7,652 nt of DNA, taken from assembly GCA_025929455.1 (NCBI GenBank), contig JAICMB010000139.1, positions 1-7,652 on the forward strand, in the 5' to 3' direction. Made by a program: the position numbers and the translations under genes. This DNA comes from Bryobacteraceae bacterium (GTDB taxonomy: Bacteria > Acidobacteriota > Terriglobia > Bryobacterales > Bryobacteraceae). The notes beneath the pieces were generated by a model that did no database searches, was not told the DNA's origin, and was given only the letters and a program-made list of their open reading frames with translations. Of the stretch, positions 1 through 7,093 are shown piece after piece; position 1 is the stretch's first letter, and each line of letters opens with the position of its first letter.

Positions 1-2
1 AA

Positions 3-1574
3 TTGCTCTCCAAAATGCGGCAACAGAAGTTCCTGTCGCTCGCGCTGCTGCTGGTTACGCTCGGCATCGGCATCGTCATCGGCACGGTGGTGAATACCGG
101 TGTTCACGCCGCTCGCACGCAGGCGATCGCGCCCGACGCCAGTCCGCTGCAGATCCCGCAAGCGTCGCAGCTCGGCAATGAGTTCACGAAACTCGCCAAA
201 AGGCTTGAGCCGTCGGTCGTCTACATCACGGGCGAATTCACTCCCAAGGCCGGCGTGCGCGGTGATGATGACGAGGATCAGCCGGAGAGCGGGCCCGATC
301 TGTTCCACCGTTTTCTAGAGAAAGATCCGCAGAACTTGCCTCCGCGCGCGTTCCGGCAGGAACAGTCCGGGACCGGTTTCATCGTAGATCGCAACGGCTA
401 TATCATCACGAATCAACACGTGGTTTCGAAAGTCGACCGCATCAAAGTGAAATTGCACGGCGGCGACGGCGACACCGAATATCGCGCGCGCGTAATCGGC
501 ACCGATCCGGAAACCGACATTGCCGTGATTAAAATCGATCCGCGCACGCCGCTGGTACCGGTGACGATCGGCAATTCCGATGGATTGCAGGTCGGCGACT
601 GGACCGTCGCGATCGGTTCGCCGTTCGAGTTGGAAGCGTCCGTTACAGCGGGGATCGTGAGCGCGCTCGGCCGCGATATCGGCGCTTTGCAGTTGCAGCG
701 CTTTATTCAGACCGACGCCGCGATTAACCCCGGCAATAGCGGCGGTCCGCTGCTCAATATCCGCGGCGAAGTCATCGGCGTGAACACCATGATCGCGACG
801 CGCAGCGGCGGATATCAGGGCATCGGCTTCGCGCTTCCGATGAACCTGGTCGTGCGCGTCTACAACGACATCATTAAGAATGGGCGGCCGGTGCGCGGCT
901 CCATCGGCGTCAGTTGGGATCCGAACAACAAGCCGGAGTTGATGCGTGCGCTCGGCGTAAACCATGGCGTGCTGGTTTCGGAAGTGAAGAAGGGCGGCCC
1001 CGCCGAGAAAGCCGGTATCAAAGTAGAAGATATCATCCTTGCGATGAACGGCAACGCCGTCAAGAACGGCGAGGACCTGGTGGGCCGCGTCTCGCAAACA
1101 GCCGTCGGCACGCCCGTACATCTGCTGGTTGATCGCAGCGGCAAGAAGATGGACCTCACAGTAGAGGTCGAGGACCGCTCCGACGTGTGGAAGGAACGTA
1201 TTGCCGGCCTGCGCCAGGAAGATCCCGACCCGCAGGTGACGACGCGCTCCATCGTGCCCGCTAAGTTCGGCATGCGCATCCGGCCGCTGGCCGATGCCGA
1301 CCGCAAATCGCTGGGAATCGACAGCTCCGGAGGCGTGCAGGTGCTGACCATTGAGAGCGGGTCTTTTGCCGAGGACGTCGGGCTGATGGAGCGCGACGTG
1401 ATTCTATCGATCAACCGGCACCCGGTTAGCTCGATCGAGGACGTGCAGCGCGAGCAGGCGAAACTGCACGCCGGCGACCCGGTAGCCCTGCGCATCATTC
1501 GTCAGATGCCGAGTGCTAAGAAGGGCTCCGATAACAGCCGCACGTTTTATCTGGCAGGCACCTGGGCGGAGTAG
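3..1574 (+). CDS. degP: Do-family (DegP/HtrA) periplasmic serine protease with two PDZ domains
   Basis: This is an envelope protease/chaperone that degrades or holds misfolded exported proteins. Numbering from the TTG at 3, residues 9-31 form a hydrophobic signal segment after a basic stretch (MRQQK), with a plausible signal peptidase site after VHA (residue 36). The trypsin-like domain carries the full catalytic triad: His139 in NQHVV, Asp172 in ETDIAVIKI and Ser246 in GNSGGPL. An acidic loop (DDDEDQPESG) precedes the protease core, where family members carry the regulatory LA loop. PDZ1 spans about 298-392 and PDZ2 about 422-501. The length of about 520 residues fits two-PDZ Do proteases. 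The frame is open to the left edge. ATG at 15 is the best visible start, but homologues I recall have a few more residues before the signal segment, so the real start may lie outside the window. The protein ends cleanly at TAG 1572-1574. The family is certain; the choice between DegP, DegQ and other paralogues is not. Confidence 0.93.
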   Translation: MLSKMRQQKFLSLALLLVTLGIGIVIGTVVNTGVHAARTQAIAPDASPLQIPQASQLGNEFTKLAKRLEPSVVYITGEFTPKAGVRGDDDEDQPESGPDLFHRFLEKDPQNLPPRAFRQEQSGTGFIVDRNGYIITNQHVVSKVDRIKVKLHGGDGDTEYRARVIGTDPETDIAVIKIDPRTPLVPVTIGNSDGLQVGDWTVAIGSPFELEASVTAGIVSALGRDIGALQLQRFIQTDAAINPGNSGGPLLNIRGEVIGVNTMIATRSGGYQGIGFALPMNLVVRVYNDIIKNGRPVRGSIGVSWDPNNKPELMRALGVNHGVLVSEVKKGGPAEKAGIKVEDIILAMNGNAVKNGEDLVGRVSQTAVGTPVHLLVDRSGKKMDLTVEVEDRSDVWKERIAGLRQEDPDPQVTTRSIVPAKFGMRIRPLADADRKSLGIDSSGGVQVLTIESGSFAEDVGLMERDVILSINRHPVSSIEDVQREQAKLHAGDPVALRIIRQMPSAKKGSDNSRTFYLAGTWAE

Positions 1575-1648
1575 AACTGCCGCACAGCAAACGCAAGCCC
1601 ATCGCGGCTAAAGTTCTGTAGCCGATCCGCCGATCAGATCCATGGCGC

Positions 1649-4225
1649 ATGTCTGCCGCTATGGATTGGCTTCGTTTCTTCGTTCGGGTCGCAGCCGTGG
1701 TGTGCGCGGCTGCCGCGCCCGCCTACGCCCAAACCTCTTCGAGCATTACCATACGCGCCGCCGTCCCCTGGGCGACTATCTACGTCGATGGCCAGGCCTA
1801 TGTCGGCGGCAGCACGTTCGTCTGGCCGCGCGGCAGCAAACATACCGTGGAGTTTCGCAGCGAGGGCCTGCCACCCGCGATTTCCGGTTGCGTCGCGAGC
1901 ATCGGCCAGGCGCTGCAGACAACCGCAAGTGCGGACCAAGTCTTCGTGTTCGGTGGCTGGACTGATAACAACGGCAACACCGTCCCATCCAGCGACCCGG
2001 TCCAGATCGTAACTGCGGATCCTTCGATTACATCCCTAACCGCCACGGCCTCCAGCATCCTATATCGCGTCACGCTCAATCTGTTTAACCCGCTGGTACC
2101 CGCGGGCGGCCAAATACCCTCCTGCTCACCCGGCAACCCCGGAGCGCCCGGCGTGCCGCCGAGTGATGGATCGCCTGGCGTCGTGTATATCGGTCAAGCC
2201 GCGTTTACGCACAGCGCCGTTTTGTATTTGACCGGCGCGGTGAAGCTGAACGCGTTTCCCTATCCCGGCTATGCCTTTGTTGGATGGGGGAATCTTGGCA
2301 ATCCTTATCTCACGAGCGTAAATATCACGGCGCCGCTGGACTTGCGTCCGCAGTTCGAGCCCGCGCAGCGGGTTCGTTTTGTCACGTCACCGCCCGGTCT
2401 GCAGGTCGTGGTCGATCATGCCAATATCGGGACGCTACCGGGAGGCGATGTCTCCGGGTGTCCGAATGGGTTCGTTCGGTCGCCCGCTCCGCCGCCCGGT
2501 ATCCCTGCACTATGTATGGGAGATTTCGATTTCGCGCCCTCCTCGGTGCATCTTCTTGGCGCGCCGACTTCCCAGAGGGACAGCCATGGCAAGCGCTGGG
2601 CGTTCGATTCGTGGAGCATCGGTGGCGGCCAAAACAGCGTTTACACGACCCCGCAAAACGTCTCTACGCCGGCCGTGATCACGGCGAAGTTCCTGCCGGC
2701 CGCGACCATCACGCTCGGGACTCAGCCGCTCGGTTTGAAGCTGAGCGTAGACGGCACCACAAACTGGCCGGGGTACAGCTTCTCCTGGGGCATTGGCACC
2801 ACGCATACGTTTTCGGCTCCCCTGCAACAGACCGGAAAAGACGGCCGCGTGTACGTGTTCCGCTCCTGGTCGAACGGCGGCGCGGCCGAGCAGTCCTATA
2901 CCGTCGATCCGGCCCTCGCGCAGTCCGGAACCGGCATTATGGCGATATACGACCGGCTGGATCGAATTGTGGTCCAATCCAATCCGCCGGGCCTGACTTC
3001 CCAGGTGGATGGCGCGCCTTGCACAACGCCCTGCAATGTCGACCGGCCTGCGGGCGCACAGATTCGGATTTCCGCGCCGGCTTCCATTGACGCCGGCCCG
3101 GGCAGCCGCTACGACCTGTTTTCCTGGTCCGACGGGATCGCGGCCGAACACGCCGTCACCTTCGACAGCGATTTGCAGGTAATCACGGCCAACTACCAGC
3201 TCAGCCACCGCCTGACTATCGCGTCCGACCCACCCGACGCCGCCGACTTGCAAATTAGTCCCGCGTCGGCGAGCGGTTTCTATCCCGACGGCGCCAGCGT
3301 CACCGTCACAGCCAATGCGAAGCCAGGCTACAAGTTCAGTAAATGGACCGGCGACATCTACTTGGTCAACATCGCCGCGACCCTCAAAATGACGCAGCCG
3401 TATTCCGTGCTCGCGCTATTCGATAAAGTGCCCTACGTCGGCCCTGTGGGCATGATCAACGCCGCCGGGACCACGCCTGTAAACAGCGTCGCGCCGGGTT
3501 CGATTGTCTCGATCTTCGGGGCCAACCTTGCTCCCGACACGGTTGCCGGGCCGGCCAATCCGCTGTCGCAAACTCTTGCCGGCGTGATCGTGACGGTAGA
3601 CGACCGTCTTTTGCCGATTATGTTCGTTTCGCCAAATCAAATCAACGCGCAGATGGCTTCGAATTTCCCGGAAGGCGAGCACACCTTCAAGATTTCCGGG
3701 ACCGGGCAATCGGACGTGACCGGAAGTGTCACCATCGCGCGCAACGCGCCTGGACTGTTCACATACGCTTCGGCTGACGGGACCGCGTACGCGCTAGCGC
3801 TTCACGCGGACGGCAGCGTGGGAAGCGACGCCGCTCCGTTCAAGCCCGGCGAAGGCGTTACGATTTACGGCACCGGCTTCGGCCCGTGCAAGCGAGCCTT
3901 GGTGGATGGCTTTCCCGCGACCGGTCCGCCCAATCCGCTCACCGACACCGCGGCTCTAAATATCGCCGCTACATCCGCTCCGGTAACCTGGGCCGGAGCA
4001 GCACCCGCCTATGCCGGTATCGAGATCGTGCAATCGACCGTGCCGGCTGACGTATCCGCCTGCGCTGTCAATCCCAGCGGAACCGTGGTGCAGTGCCCCG
4101 CAACCCTCACCGTAAACGGCGCGCAGAGCAATACCGTGATGCTGCCGGTTATGGCGCCGTCCGCAGCGCCCCAACAATCAGCGCCACCAGATTCCAAGCG
4201 ATCAGCGCGGCAAATAAGACATTGA
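1649..4225 (+). CDS. Secreted repeat protein with C-terminal TIGR03437-like domain
   Basis: This is a large exported protein of unknown function. Residues 1-28 are a signal peptide with an AYA cleavage motif before QTSSS. About 570 residues of repeats follow. Each unit has a PEGA-like strand (PPGLxxxVDG or similar) and then an aromatic F-x-x-W-[ST] motif, with the tryptophans at 104, 213, 322, 407, 493 and 566. This resembles divergent InlB-B/Flg_new-type repeats of cell-surface proteins. A Gly/Pro-rich linker lies near 158-175. From about residue 598 (GPVGMINAAG) to 834 is a beta-rich domain with SIVSIFGANLAP and YGTGFGPC, which I recognise as the TIGR03437 type abundant in Solibacter-like acidobacteria. 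Residues 835-858 are a low-complexity A/P/S/R tail lying antisense to the next gene. No membrane anchor, sortase motif or enzyme motif is visible. ATG at 1649 or 1661 could start it; neither has a good ribosome site. A surface or adhesive role is inference only. Confidence 0.88.
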   Translation: MSAAMDWLRFFVRVAAVVCAAAAPAYAQTSSSITIRAAVPWATIYVDGQAYVGGSTFVWPRGSKHTVEFRSEGLPPAISGCVASIGQALQTTASADQVFVFGGWTDNNGNTVPSSDPVQIVTADPSITSLTATASSILYRVTLNLFNPLVPAGGQIPSCSPGNPGAPGVPPSDGSPGVVYIGQAAFTHSAVLYLTGAVKLNAFPYPGYAFVGWGNLGNPYLTSVNITAPLDLRPQFEPAQRVRFVTSPPGLQVVVDHANIGTLPGGDVSGCPNGFVRSPAPPPGIPALCMGDFDFAPSSVHLLGAPTSQRDSHGKRWAFDSWSIGGGQNSVYTTPQNVSTPAVITAKFLPAATITLGTQPLGLKLSVDGTTNWPGYSFSWGIGTTHTFSAPLQQTGKDGRVYVFRSWSNGGAAEQSYTVDPALAQSGTGIMAIYDRLDRIVVQSNPPGLTSQVDGAPCTTPCNVDRPAGAQIRISAPASIDAGPGSRYDLFSWSDGIAAEHAVTFDSDLQVITANYQLSHRLTIASDPPDAADLQISPASASGFYPDGASVTVTANAKPGYKFSKWTGDIYLVNIAATLKMTQPYSVLALFDKVPYVGPVGMINAAGTTPVNSVAPGSIVSIFGANLAPDTVAGPANPLSQTLAGVIVTVDDRLLPIMFVSPNQINAQMASNFPEGEHTFKISGTGQSDVTGSVTIARNAPGLFTYASADGTAYALALHADGSVGSDAAPFKPGEGVTIYGTGFGPCKRALVDGFPATGPPNPLTDTAALNIAATSAPVTWAGAAPAYAGIEIVQSTVPADVSACAVNPSGTVVQCPATLTVNGAQSNTVMLPVMAPSAAPQQSAPPDSKRSARQIRH

Positions 4226-4478
4226 TCTTCGCCAGCACCCGCGTGCGCCGCGCAAGCCAGCAGTACAGGCCCAGCGCGACCGCGAGCGTCTTCACCGCGA
4301 GCAGCGCCATAACAGGGTTCGGAAAAATCGCCAGCGCGAGCCGTACCAGCGGATTTGCCTCCTGCACGCCATGCAGCAGGAACGCCAGCGTCGTCAAAAT
4401 ATCGAGTAGTTGCAGATACAGATAGCGGAAGAAAACCGCGTTTCTATCCGGTGCATCGATCCACATCGCCGGCGCCAT
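4149..4478 (-). CDS. DUF5658-type small integral membrane protein
   Basis: This 109-residue protein has three predicted membrane helices at about 17-35, 55-76 and 84-105. The first helix carries the LLDILTTL motif with Asp26, followed by EANPL (40-44), and Lys63 lies in the second helix. This pattern matches my memory of the DUF5658 family, whose members are about 90-120 residues long and of unknown function. The start is ATG 4476-4478; an internal ATG at codon 5 is an alternative. No Shine-Dalgarno is visible, but TAAGAT (read on the minus strand, 4485-4490) sits 6 bases before the ATG, as expected for a leaderless transcript. The gene is divergent from queC and convergent with the secreted repeat protein, whose tail overlaps its last 77 bases, including most of helix 3. 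The antisense + strand reading over the rest of the gene shows no recognisable protein. Confidence 0.8.
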   Translation of the reverse strand: MAPAMWIDAPDRNAVFFRYLYLQLLDILTTLAFLLHGVQEANPLVRLALAIFPNPVMALLAVKTLAVALGLYCWLARRTRVLAKINVLFAALIAWNLVALIVGALRTAP

Positions 4479-4484
4479 GCAACG

Positions 4485-4490
4485 ATCTTA
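4485..4490 (-). promoter_or_regulatory. Candidate -10 element of the DUF5658 gene
   Basis: On the minus strand these bases read TAAGAT, four of six matches to TATAAT, and end 6 bases before the ATG at 4478. That spacing would make the mRNA leaderless. No clear -35 hexamer is present, so confidence is low. Confidence 0.25.
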
Positions 4491-4528
4491 TGTGGCCAAC
4501 CCGCTGCCGAATACCAGCCACGCGTAGG

Positions 4529-4548
4529 AGTACGAGCGAGCGCGTACT
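4529..4548. promoter_or_regulatory. Inverted repeat in the spacer between the DUF5658 gene and queC
   Basis: The six-base arms agtacg (4529-4534) and cgtact (4543-4548) flank an 8-base centre, agcgagcg. The dyad lies near the middle of the 113-base divergent spacer, so it could be an operator shared by both genes. No known motif, including a preQ1 riboswitch, is recognised here. A six-base dyad in GC-rich DNA can also arise by chance. Confidence 0.25.
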
Positions 4549-4573
4549 AGGACGATCGCCCTAACCGCGCTGC

Positions 4574-4579
4574 TAGACT
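4574..4579 (+). promoter_or_regulatory. queC: Candidate -10 element of queC
   Basis: The hexamer TAGACT matches four of six TATAAT positions and ends 12 bases before the queC ATG. A transcript starting about 7 bases downstream would have a leader of only about 5 bases, which agrees with the absence of a Shine-Dalgarno. No convincing -35 element is seen at 16-18 bases upstream, so this is tentative. Confidence 0.25.
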
Positions 4580-4591
4580 GGGCTCGTCGTC

Positions 4592-5275
4592 ATGAAATCC
4601 GCGGTTTGTCTGCTCAGCGGCGGCCTCGACTCGGCCACCTGTCTGGCCCTGGCCCGCCGCGATGGCTTCGAATGCTGCGCCCTCTCCTTCGATTACGGGC
4701 AACGGCACCGCTTCGAGTTGCAGCGCGCCAAAGAACTCGCTGCGGCGCTGGGGGCGGCAAAACACGTCACCATCGCGGTCGACCTGCGCGCCTTCGGCGG
4801 CTCCGCGCTCACGGACAGCATCGACGTTCCGAAAAACGGCCCCGGCGATGCTATCCCGGTGACCTATGTTCCCGCGCGCAACACCATCTTTCTTTCGCTA
4901 GCCCTCGCGTGGGCGGAGGTGCTCGGTTCCGCCGACATCTTCATCGGTGTCAACGCCATCGATTACTCCGGCTACCCCGACTGCCGGCCCGAATTCATCG
5001 GAGCCTTTGAGCGCATGGCGAACCTTGCCACCAAGGCGGGCGTCGAAGGCCGTACCTGCATGCACATCCACACGCCGCTGCTGCGCATGACCAAGCGCGA
5101 AATCGTACGCACGGCGCACGAACTCGGCGTGCCGCTCGAGCTCACGCACAGTTGCTACGACCCGGACGAGCAGGGCCGCGCCTGCGGCCGGTGCGACTCC
5201 TGCCGCCTCCGCCTCAAAGGTTTCGCCGAGGCCGGTTTGCGCGATCCCATCACCTATCGCGAGCTGGCGACGTGA
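4592..5275 (+). CDS. queC: 7-cyano-7-deazaguanine synthase QueC
   Basis: QueC is a cytosolic ATP-dependent enzyme that converts 7-carboxy-7-deazaguanine and ammonia to preQ0, the precursor of queuosine in tRNA. The 227-residue protein has the PP-loop ATP-binding motif SGGLDS at 9-14 and the family stretches FDYGQRH and [13 protein letters not shown]. It also has the motif [17 protein letters not shown] and a zinc site of four cysteines at 188, 198, 201 and 204 (HSC, then CGRCDSC). Length and motifs are those of a complete, functional QueC. The start ATG at 4592 places the PP-loop at its usual distance from the N-terminus. No Shine-Dalgarno precedes it. The stop TGA (5273-5275) overlaps the GTG start of queE, so the two are almost certainly co-transcribed and translationally coupled. 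Confidence 0.97.
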   Translation: MKSAVCLLSGGLDSATCLALARRDGFECCALSFDYGQRHRFELQRAKELAAALGAAKHVTIAVDLRAFGGSALTDSIDVPKNGPGDAIPVTYVPARNTIFLSLALAWAEVLGSADIFIGVNAIDYSGYPDCRPEFIGAFERMANLATKAGVEGRTCMHIHTPLLRMTKREIVRTAHELGVPLELTHSCYDPDEQGRACGRCDSCRLRLKGFAEAGLRDPITYRELAT

Positions 5276-5958
5276 CCATCTCCGAAATCTTTTACTCGAT
5301 CCAGGGCGAAGGCATGCTCGCAGGCGTGCCCAGCGTGTTCGTCCGCACTAGCGGATGCAACCTGCGCTGCGTCTGGTGCGATACGCCGTACACCTCCTGG
5401 CAGCCCGAAGGCGAAGCGATGCCGGTCAGCGCGGTGCTCGCCGAAGCGCAGCGCTACCCGGCCGCATCGCATGTCGTAGTCACCGGCGGCGAGCCCATGA
5501 TCCAGCCCGAAATCGCCGCCCTCACGTCCGCGCTCAAAACCGCGGGCTATCACATCACGATCGAAACCGCCGGCACCGTGTTTGCACCGGTGGCATGCGA
5601 CCTCATGAGCATCAGCCCGAAGTTGGCGCACTCCACCCCGCACGAGCGCGACGGTGGCCGCTGGGCAGCACAGCACGAGCGCCTGCGGTATCAGCCGCAC
5701 GTCCTAGGCGAGCTGATGCGCAACTACGAATATCAGGTGAAGTTCGTCGTCTCGTCGCAAGATGACCTGAACGAAATCCGCGGAATGGTGGCCGAGCTGA
5801 ACATCCCCGCCGCGCGCGTCGCTCTCATGCCCGAAGGCACCAGCGCAGGCCCGCTGCACGAGCGCGCGCTATGGCTGGTCGAAATCTGCAAACAGGAAGG
5901 CTTCCGTTATAGCCCGCGCCTGCATGTGGATTTGTGGGGCGACGTGCGCGGCCGCTAA
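5272..5958 (+). CDS. queE: 7-carboxy-7-deazaguanine synthase QueE (radical SAM)
   Basis: QueE is a radical SAM enzyme that contracts 6-carboxytetrahydropterin to 7-carboxy-7-deazaguanine, the substrate of QueC encoded just upstream. With GTG at 5272 as start, the protein has 228 residues and begins [13 protein letters not shown], the usual QueE N-terminus. The 4Fe-4S cluster motif is C-x3-C-x2-C at Cys29, Cys33 and Cys36, followed by DTPY. TGGEP at 71-75 is the SAM-contacting motif, and [15 protein letters not shown] and the C-terminal [11 protein letters not shown] are family signatures. The frame is open upstream to 5152, but that part lies inside queC and does not resemble QueE, so GTG in the GTGA overlap is the preferred start. 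The rest of the pathway (queD, folE) is not in the window. Confidence 0.96.
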   Translation: MTISEIFYSIQGEGMLAGVPSVFVRTSGCNLRCVWCDTPYTSWQPEGEAMPVSAVLAEAQRYPAASHVVVTGGEPMIQPEIAALTSALKTAGYHITIETAGTVFAPVACDLMSISPKLAHSTPHERDGGRWAAQHERLRYQPHVLGELMRNYEYQVKFVVSSQDDLNEIRGMVAELNIPAARVALMPEGTSAGPLHERALWLVEICKQEGFRYSPRLHVDLWGDVRGR

Positions 5959-5971
5959 GCTGTACTACAGC
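5959..5971. other. Short interrupted palindrome just after queE
   Basis: The 13 bases following the queE stop codon read gctgta, c, tacagc, a perfect dyad around one central base. As RNA it would fold only as a weak four-pair stem with a five-base loop. It may be chance, or the remnant of a mobile repeat junction. Confidence 0.25.
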
Positions 5972-5992
5972 ACCTCAGGATCGTTGCAGATT

Positions 5993-6026
5993 GTGGGGCG
6001 GCCGGTCGTTTTTTTGCCGGCTGCCC
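5993..6026 (+). repeat. REP-like hairpin repeat, copy A
   Basis: This is a GTGGGGC-led palindromic element. Its arms gggcggccgg (5996-6005) and ccggctgccc (6017-6026) form a 10-pair stem with one G:T pair. The loop is 11 bases (6006-6016) and contains seven consecutive T. It lies 34 bases after the queE stop, in the same orientation as copy B. The T-run is inside the loop, not after the stem, so it does not look like a standard intrinsic terminator. Confidence 0.75.
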
Positions 6027-6065
6027 ATTCGCGCCCCGAGATATTGGTTCGGGCTATGCTGCTCG

Positions 6066-6094
6066 GTGGGGCAGCCAGTCTTTGCTGGCTGCCC
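6066..6094 (+). repeat. REP-like hairpin repeat, copy B
   Basis: This copy has a perfect 10-pair stem, arms gggcagccag (6069-6078) and ctggctgccc (6085-6094), with a 6-base loop, tctttg. The same GTGG lead precedes it as in copies A and C. Compared with copy A, the ninth stem pair changes from G:C to A:T on both sides, a compensatory change. Confidence 0.8.
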
Positions 6095-6167
6095 ATACGC
6101 CCGCGACGCATGTTCCTGCGACGGCAGAGAGATAAGAGTGCCCGGCCCTATCTGCGAGTGGAGCGAA

Positions 6168-6195
6168 GGGCAGCCAGCAAGACTGGCCGCCCCAC
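6168..6195 (-). repeat. REP-like hairpin repeat, copy C (inverted)
   Basis: On the minus strand this copy reads GTGGGGC followed by arms gggcggccag and ctggctgccc around a 5-base loop, tcttg. One stem pair is G:T, as in copy A. It differs from copy B by one substitution and one deleted T, and lies in opposite orientation 73 bases away. It begins immediately after the thrB stop codon (6196-6198), so it would form at the very 3' end of the thrB mRNA. Confidence 0.8.
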
Positions 6196-7086
6196 TCACA
6201 CCAGCTCATACCCGCGTTCCGCAATGTGCGCCCACAGTATCTCCGAGGCATGCCCGTGGCGCTTAAAAATCTGACGAACCAGATCGCAGACTTCTTCACA
6301 CCCCTTCTGAAAAAACACGAGAATCGACGGCCCCGCACCGCTTAACGCGCACCCGAGCAACCCCGGCGCGCGCAACTGCACCATCTCACTTAACCCCGGC
6401 ACCAGCGCCGCCCGATACGGCTGGTGCAAGCGATCCTCCAGCGCCGCTGGAAACGCAGCCGTCGAACCCGTCGCCAGCGCCGCGATCAGCAGCGCCGAAC
6501 GCTGCACGTTGAACACTGCGTCGCGCCGCGAGTAACACTCCGGCAGCACGCGCCGCGCCTCCGTTGTGGGAAGATCGAAGTCCGGCACCACCACGCCCAC
6601 GCCATACCGTGCCGGCAGCTCGAGCCGCACCGCGCGAGCCACGCCACCCTCCTCCATCGCGCTCGCCACGATAGATCCCAACGCGCACGCCGCTACATTG
6701 TCCGGATGCCCCTCGATCTGCGCCGCCTCATCCAGAATCCGCAGCGGCTTCCAATTCAGCCCGAGAAGCTGATCCGCCATTACTACGCCCGCCGTCAGCG
6801 CCGCCGCGCTCGATCCCAGCCCTTTGCCGATCGGAATATCGTTATCAATCTCCAGGCGTATGTTCGGCAGATTCCCACCGACATCGCGCGCCACCGCCAG
6901 CGCGGTCTGCCAGATCAGATTGTCCTCGCCCGTTGAGATGCACGCCGCATCGCGCCCGCGCGCGGAAATGGAAAGCTCCGCCGCCGGCTCGAACCGGCAC
7001 GTGAGGTAAATCTCCAGCGCCATGCCGAGCGCGTCGAAGCCGGGCCCGAGATTGGCGCTCGAAGCCGGCACGCGAAGCGTTTTCAT
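6196..7086 (-). CDS. thrB: Homoserine kinase ThrB (GHMP kinase)
   Basis: ThrB phosphorylates homoserine to O-phosphohomoserine with ATP in the cytosol, the step before threonine synthase. The 296-residue protein starts MKTLRVPASSANLGPGFDALG, the typical ThrB N-terminus. It has the GHMP ATP-binding motif PIGKGLGSSAA at 85-95 and the C-terminal glycine-rich motif SGAGPS at 249-254. ATG at 7086 is chosen because homologues begin there. The open frame extends upstream to 7338, but that stretch is an off-frame reading of the oxidoreductase gene. Only 7 bases separate the start from the upstream stop codon, suggesting an operon. No clear Shine-Dalgarno is present. The TGA stop (6196-6198) directly abuts an inverted copy of the hairpin repeat. 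thrC and hom, frequent neighbours of thrB, are not in view. Confidence 0.96.
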   Translation of the reverse strand: MKTLRVPASSANLGPGFDALGMALEIYLTCRFEPAAELSISARGRDAACISTGEDNLIWQTALAVARDVGGNLPNIRLEIDNDIPIGKGLGSSAAALTAGVVMADQLLGLNWKPLRILDEAAQIEGHPDNVAACALGSIVASAMEEGGVARAVRLELPARYGVGVVVPDFDLPTTEARRVLPECYSRRDAVFNVQRSALLIAALATGSTAAFPAALEDRLHQPYRAALVPGLSEMVQLRAPGLLGCALSGAGPSILVFFQKGCEEVCDLVRQIFKRHGHASEILWAHIAERGYELV

Positions 7087-7093
7087 ACCGAGA

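Noticed and set aside
315..1121. Long minus-strand open frame (268 codons) opposite the protease gene
   Set aside because: The + strand has a full catalytic triad and two PDZ domains. The antisense reading has no recognisable domain and is explained by GC-rich codon bias.
1605..1624. Terminator after the protease gene (arms cggcta and tagccg, 8-base loop)
   Set aside because: The stem has only six pairs and no T-run follows; it is consistent with chance.
2284..3253. Long + (2284-3090) and minus (2510-3253) frames inside the secreted protein gene
   Set aside because: They are Arg-rich off-frame readings without domains. The main frame has a signal peptide, repeats and a known C-terminal domain.
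4549..4591. preQ1 riboswitch upstream of queC
   Set aside because: The leader is too short and lacks the A-rich tail and pseudoknot layout of preQ1-I; other preQ1 classes are not recognisable either.
5152..5271. N-terminal extension of queE into queC
   Set aside because: It is in frame but overlaps the zinc-site end of queC and is Arg/Pro-rich with no QueE similarity; the GTG at 5272 gives the normal N-terminus.
5996..6026. Intrinsic terminator at copy A because of the seven-T run
   Set aside because: The T-run is in the hairpin loop, not directly after the stem; no other stem ends at it.
5993..6195. CRISPR array
   Set aside because: There are only three copies, one inverted, with unequal spacing and internal palindromes with variable loops; no cas genes are present.
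5959..6274. Several short open frames in the queE-thrB spacer on both strands
   Set aside because: They run through the hairpin repeats, mostly in conflict with thrB or queE ends, and show no recognisable protein features.
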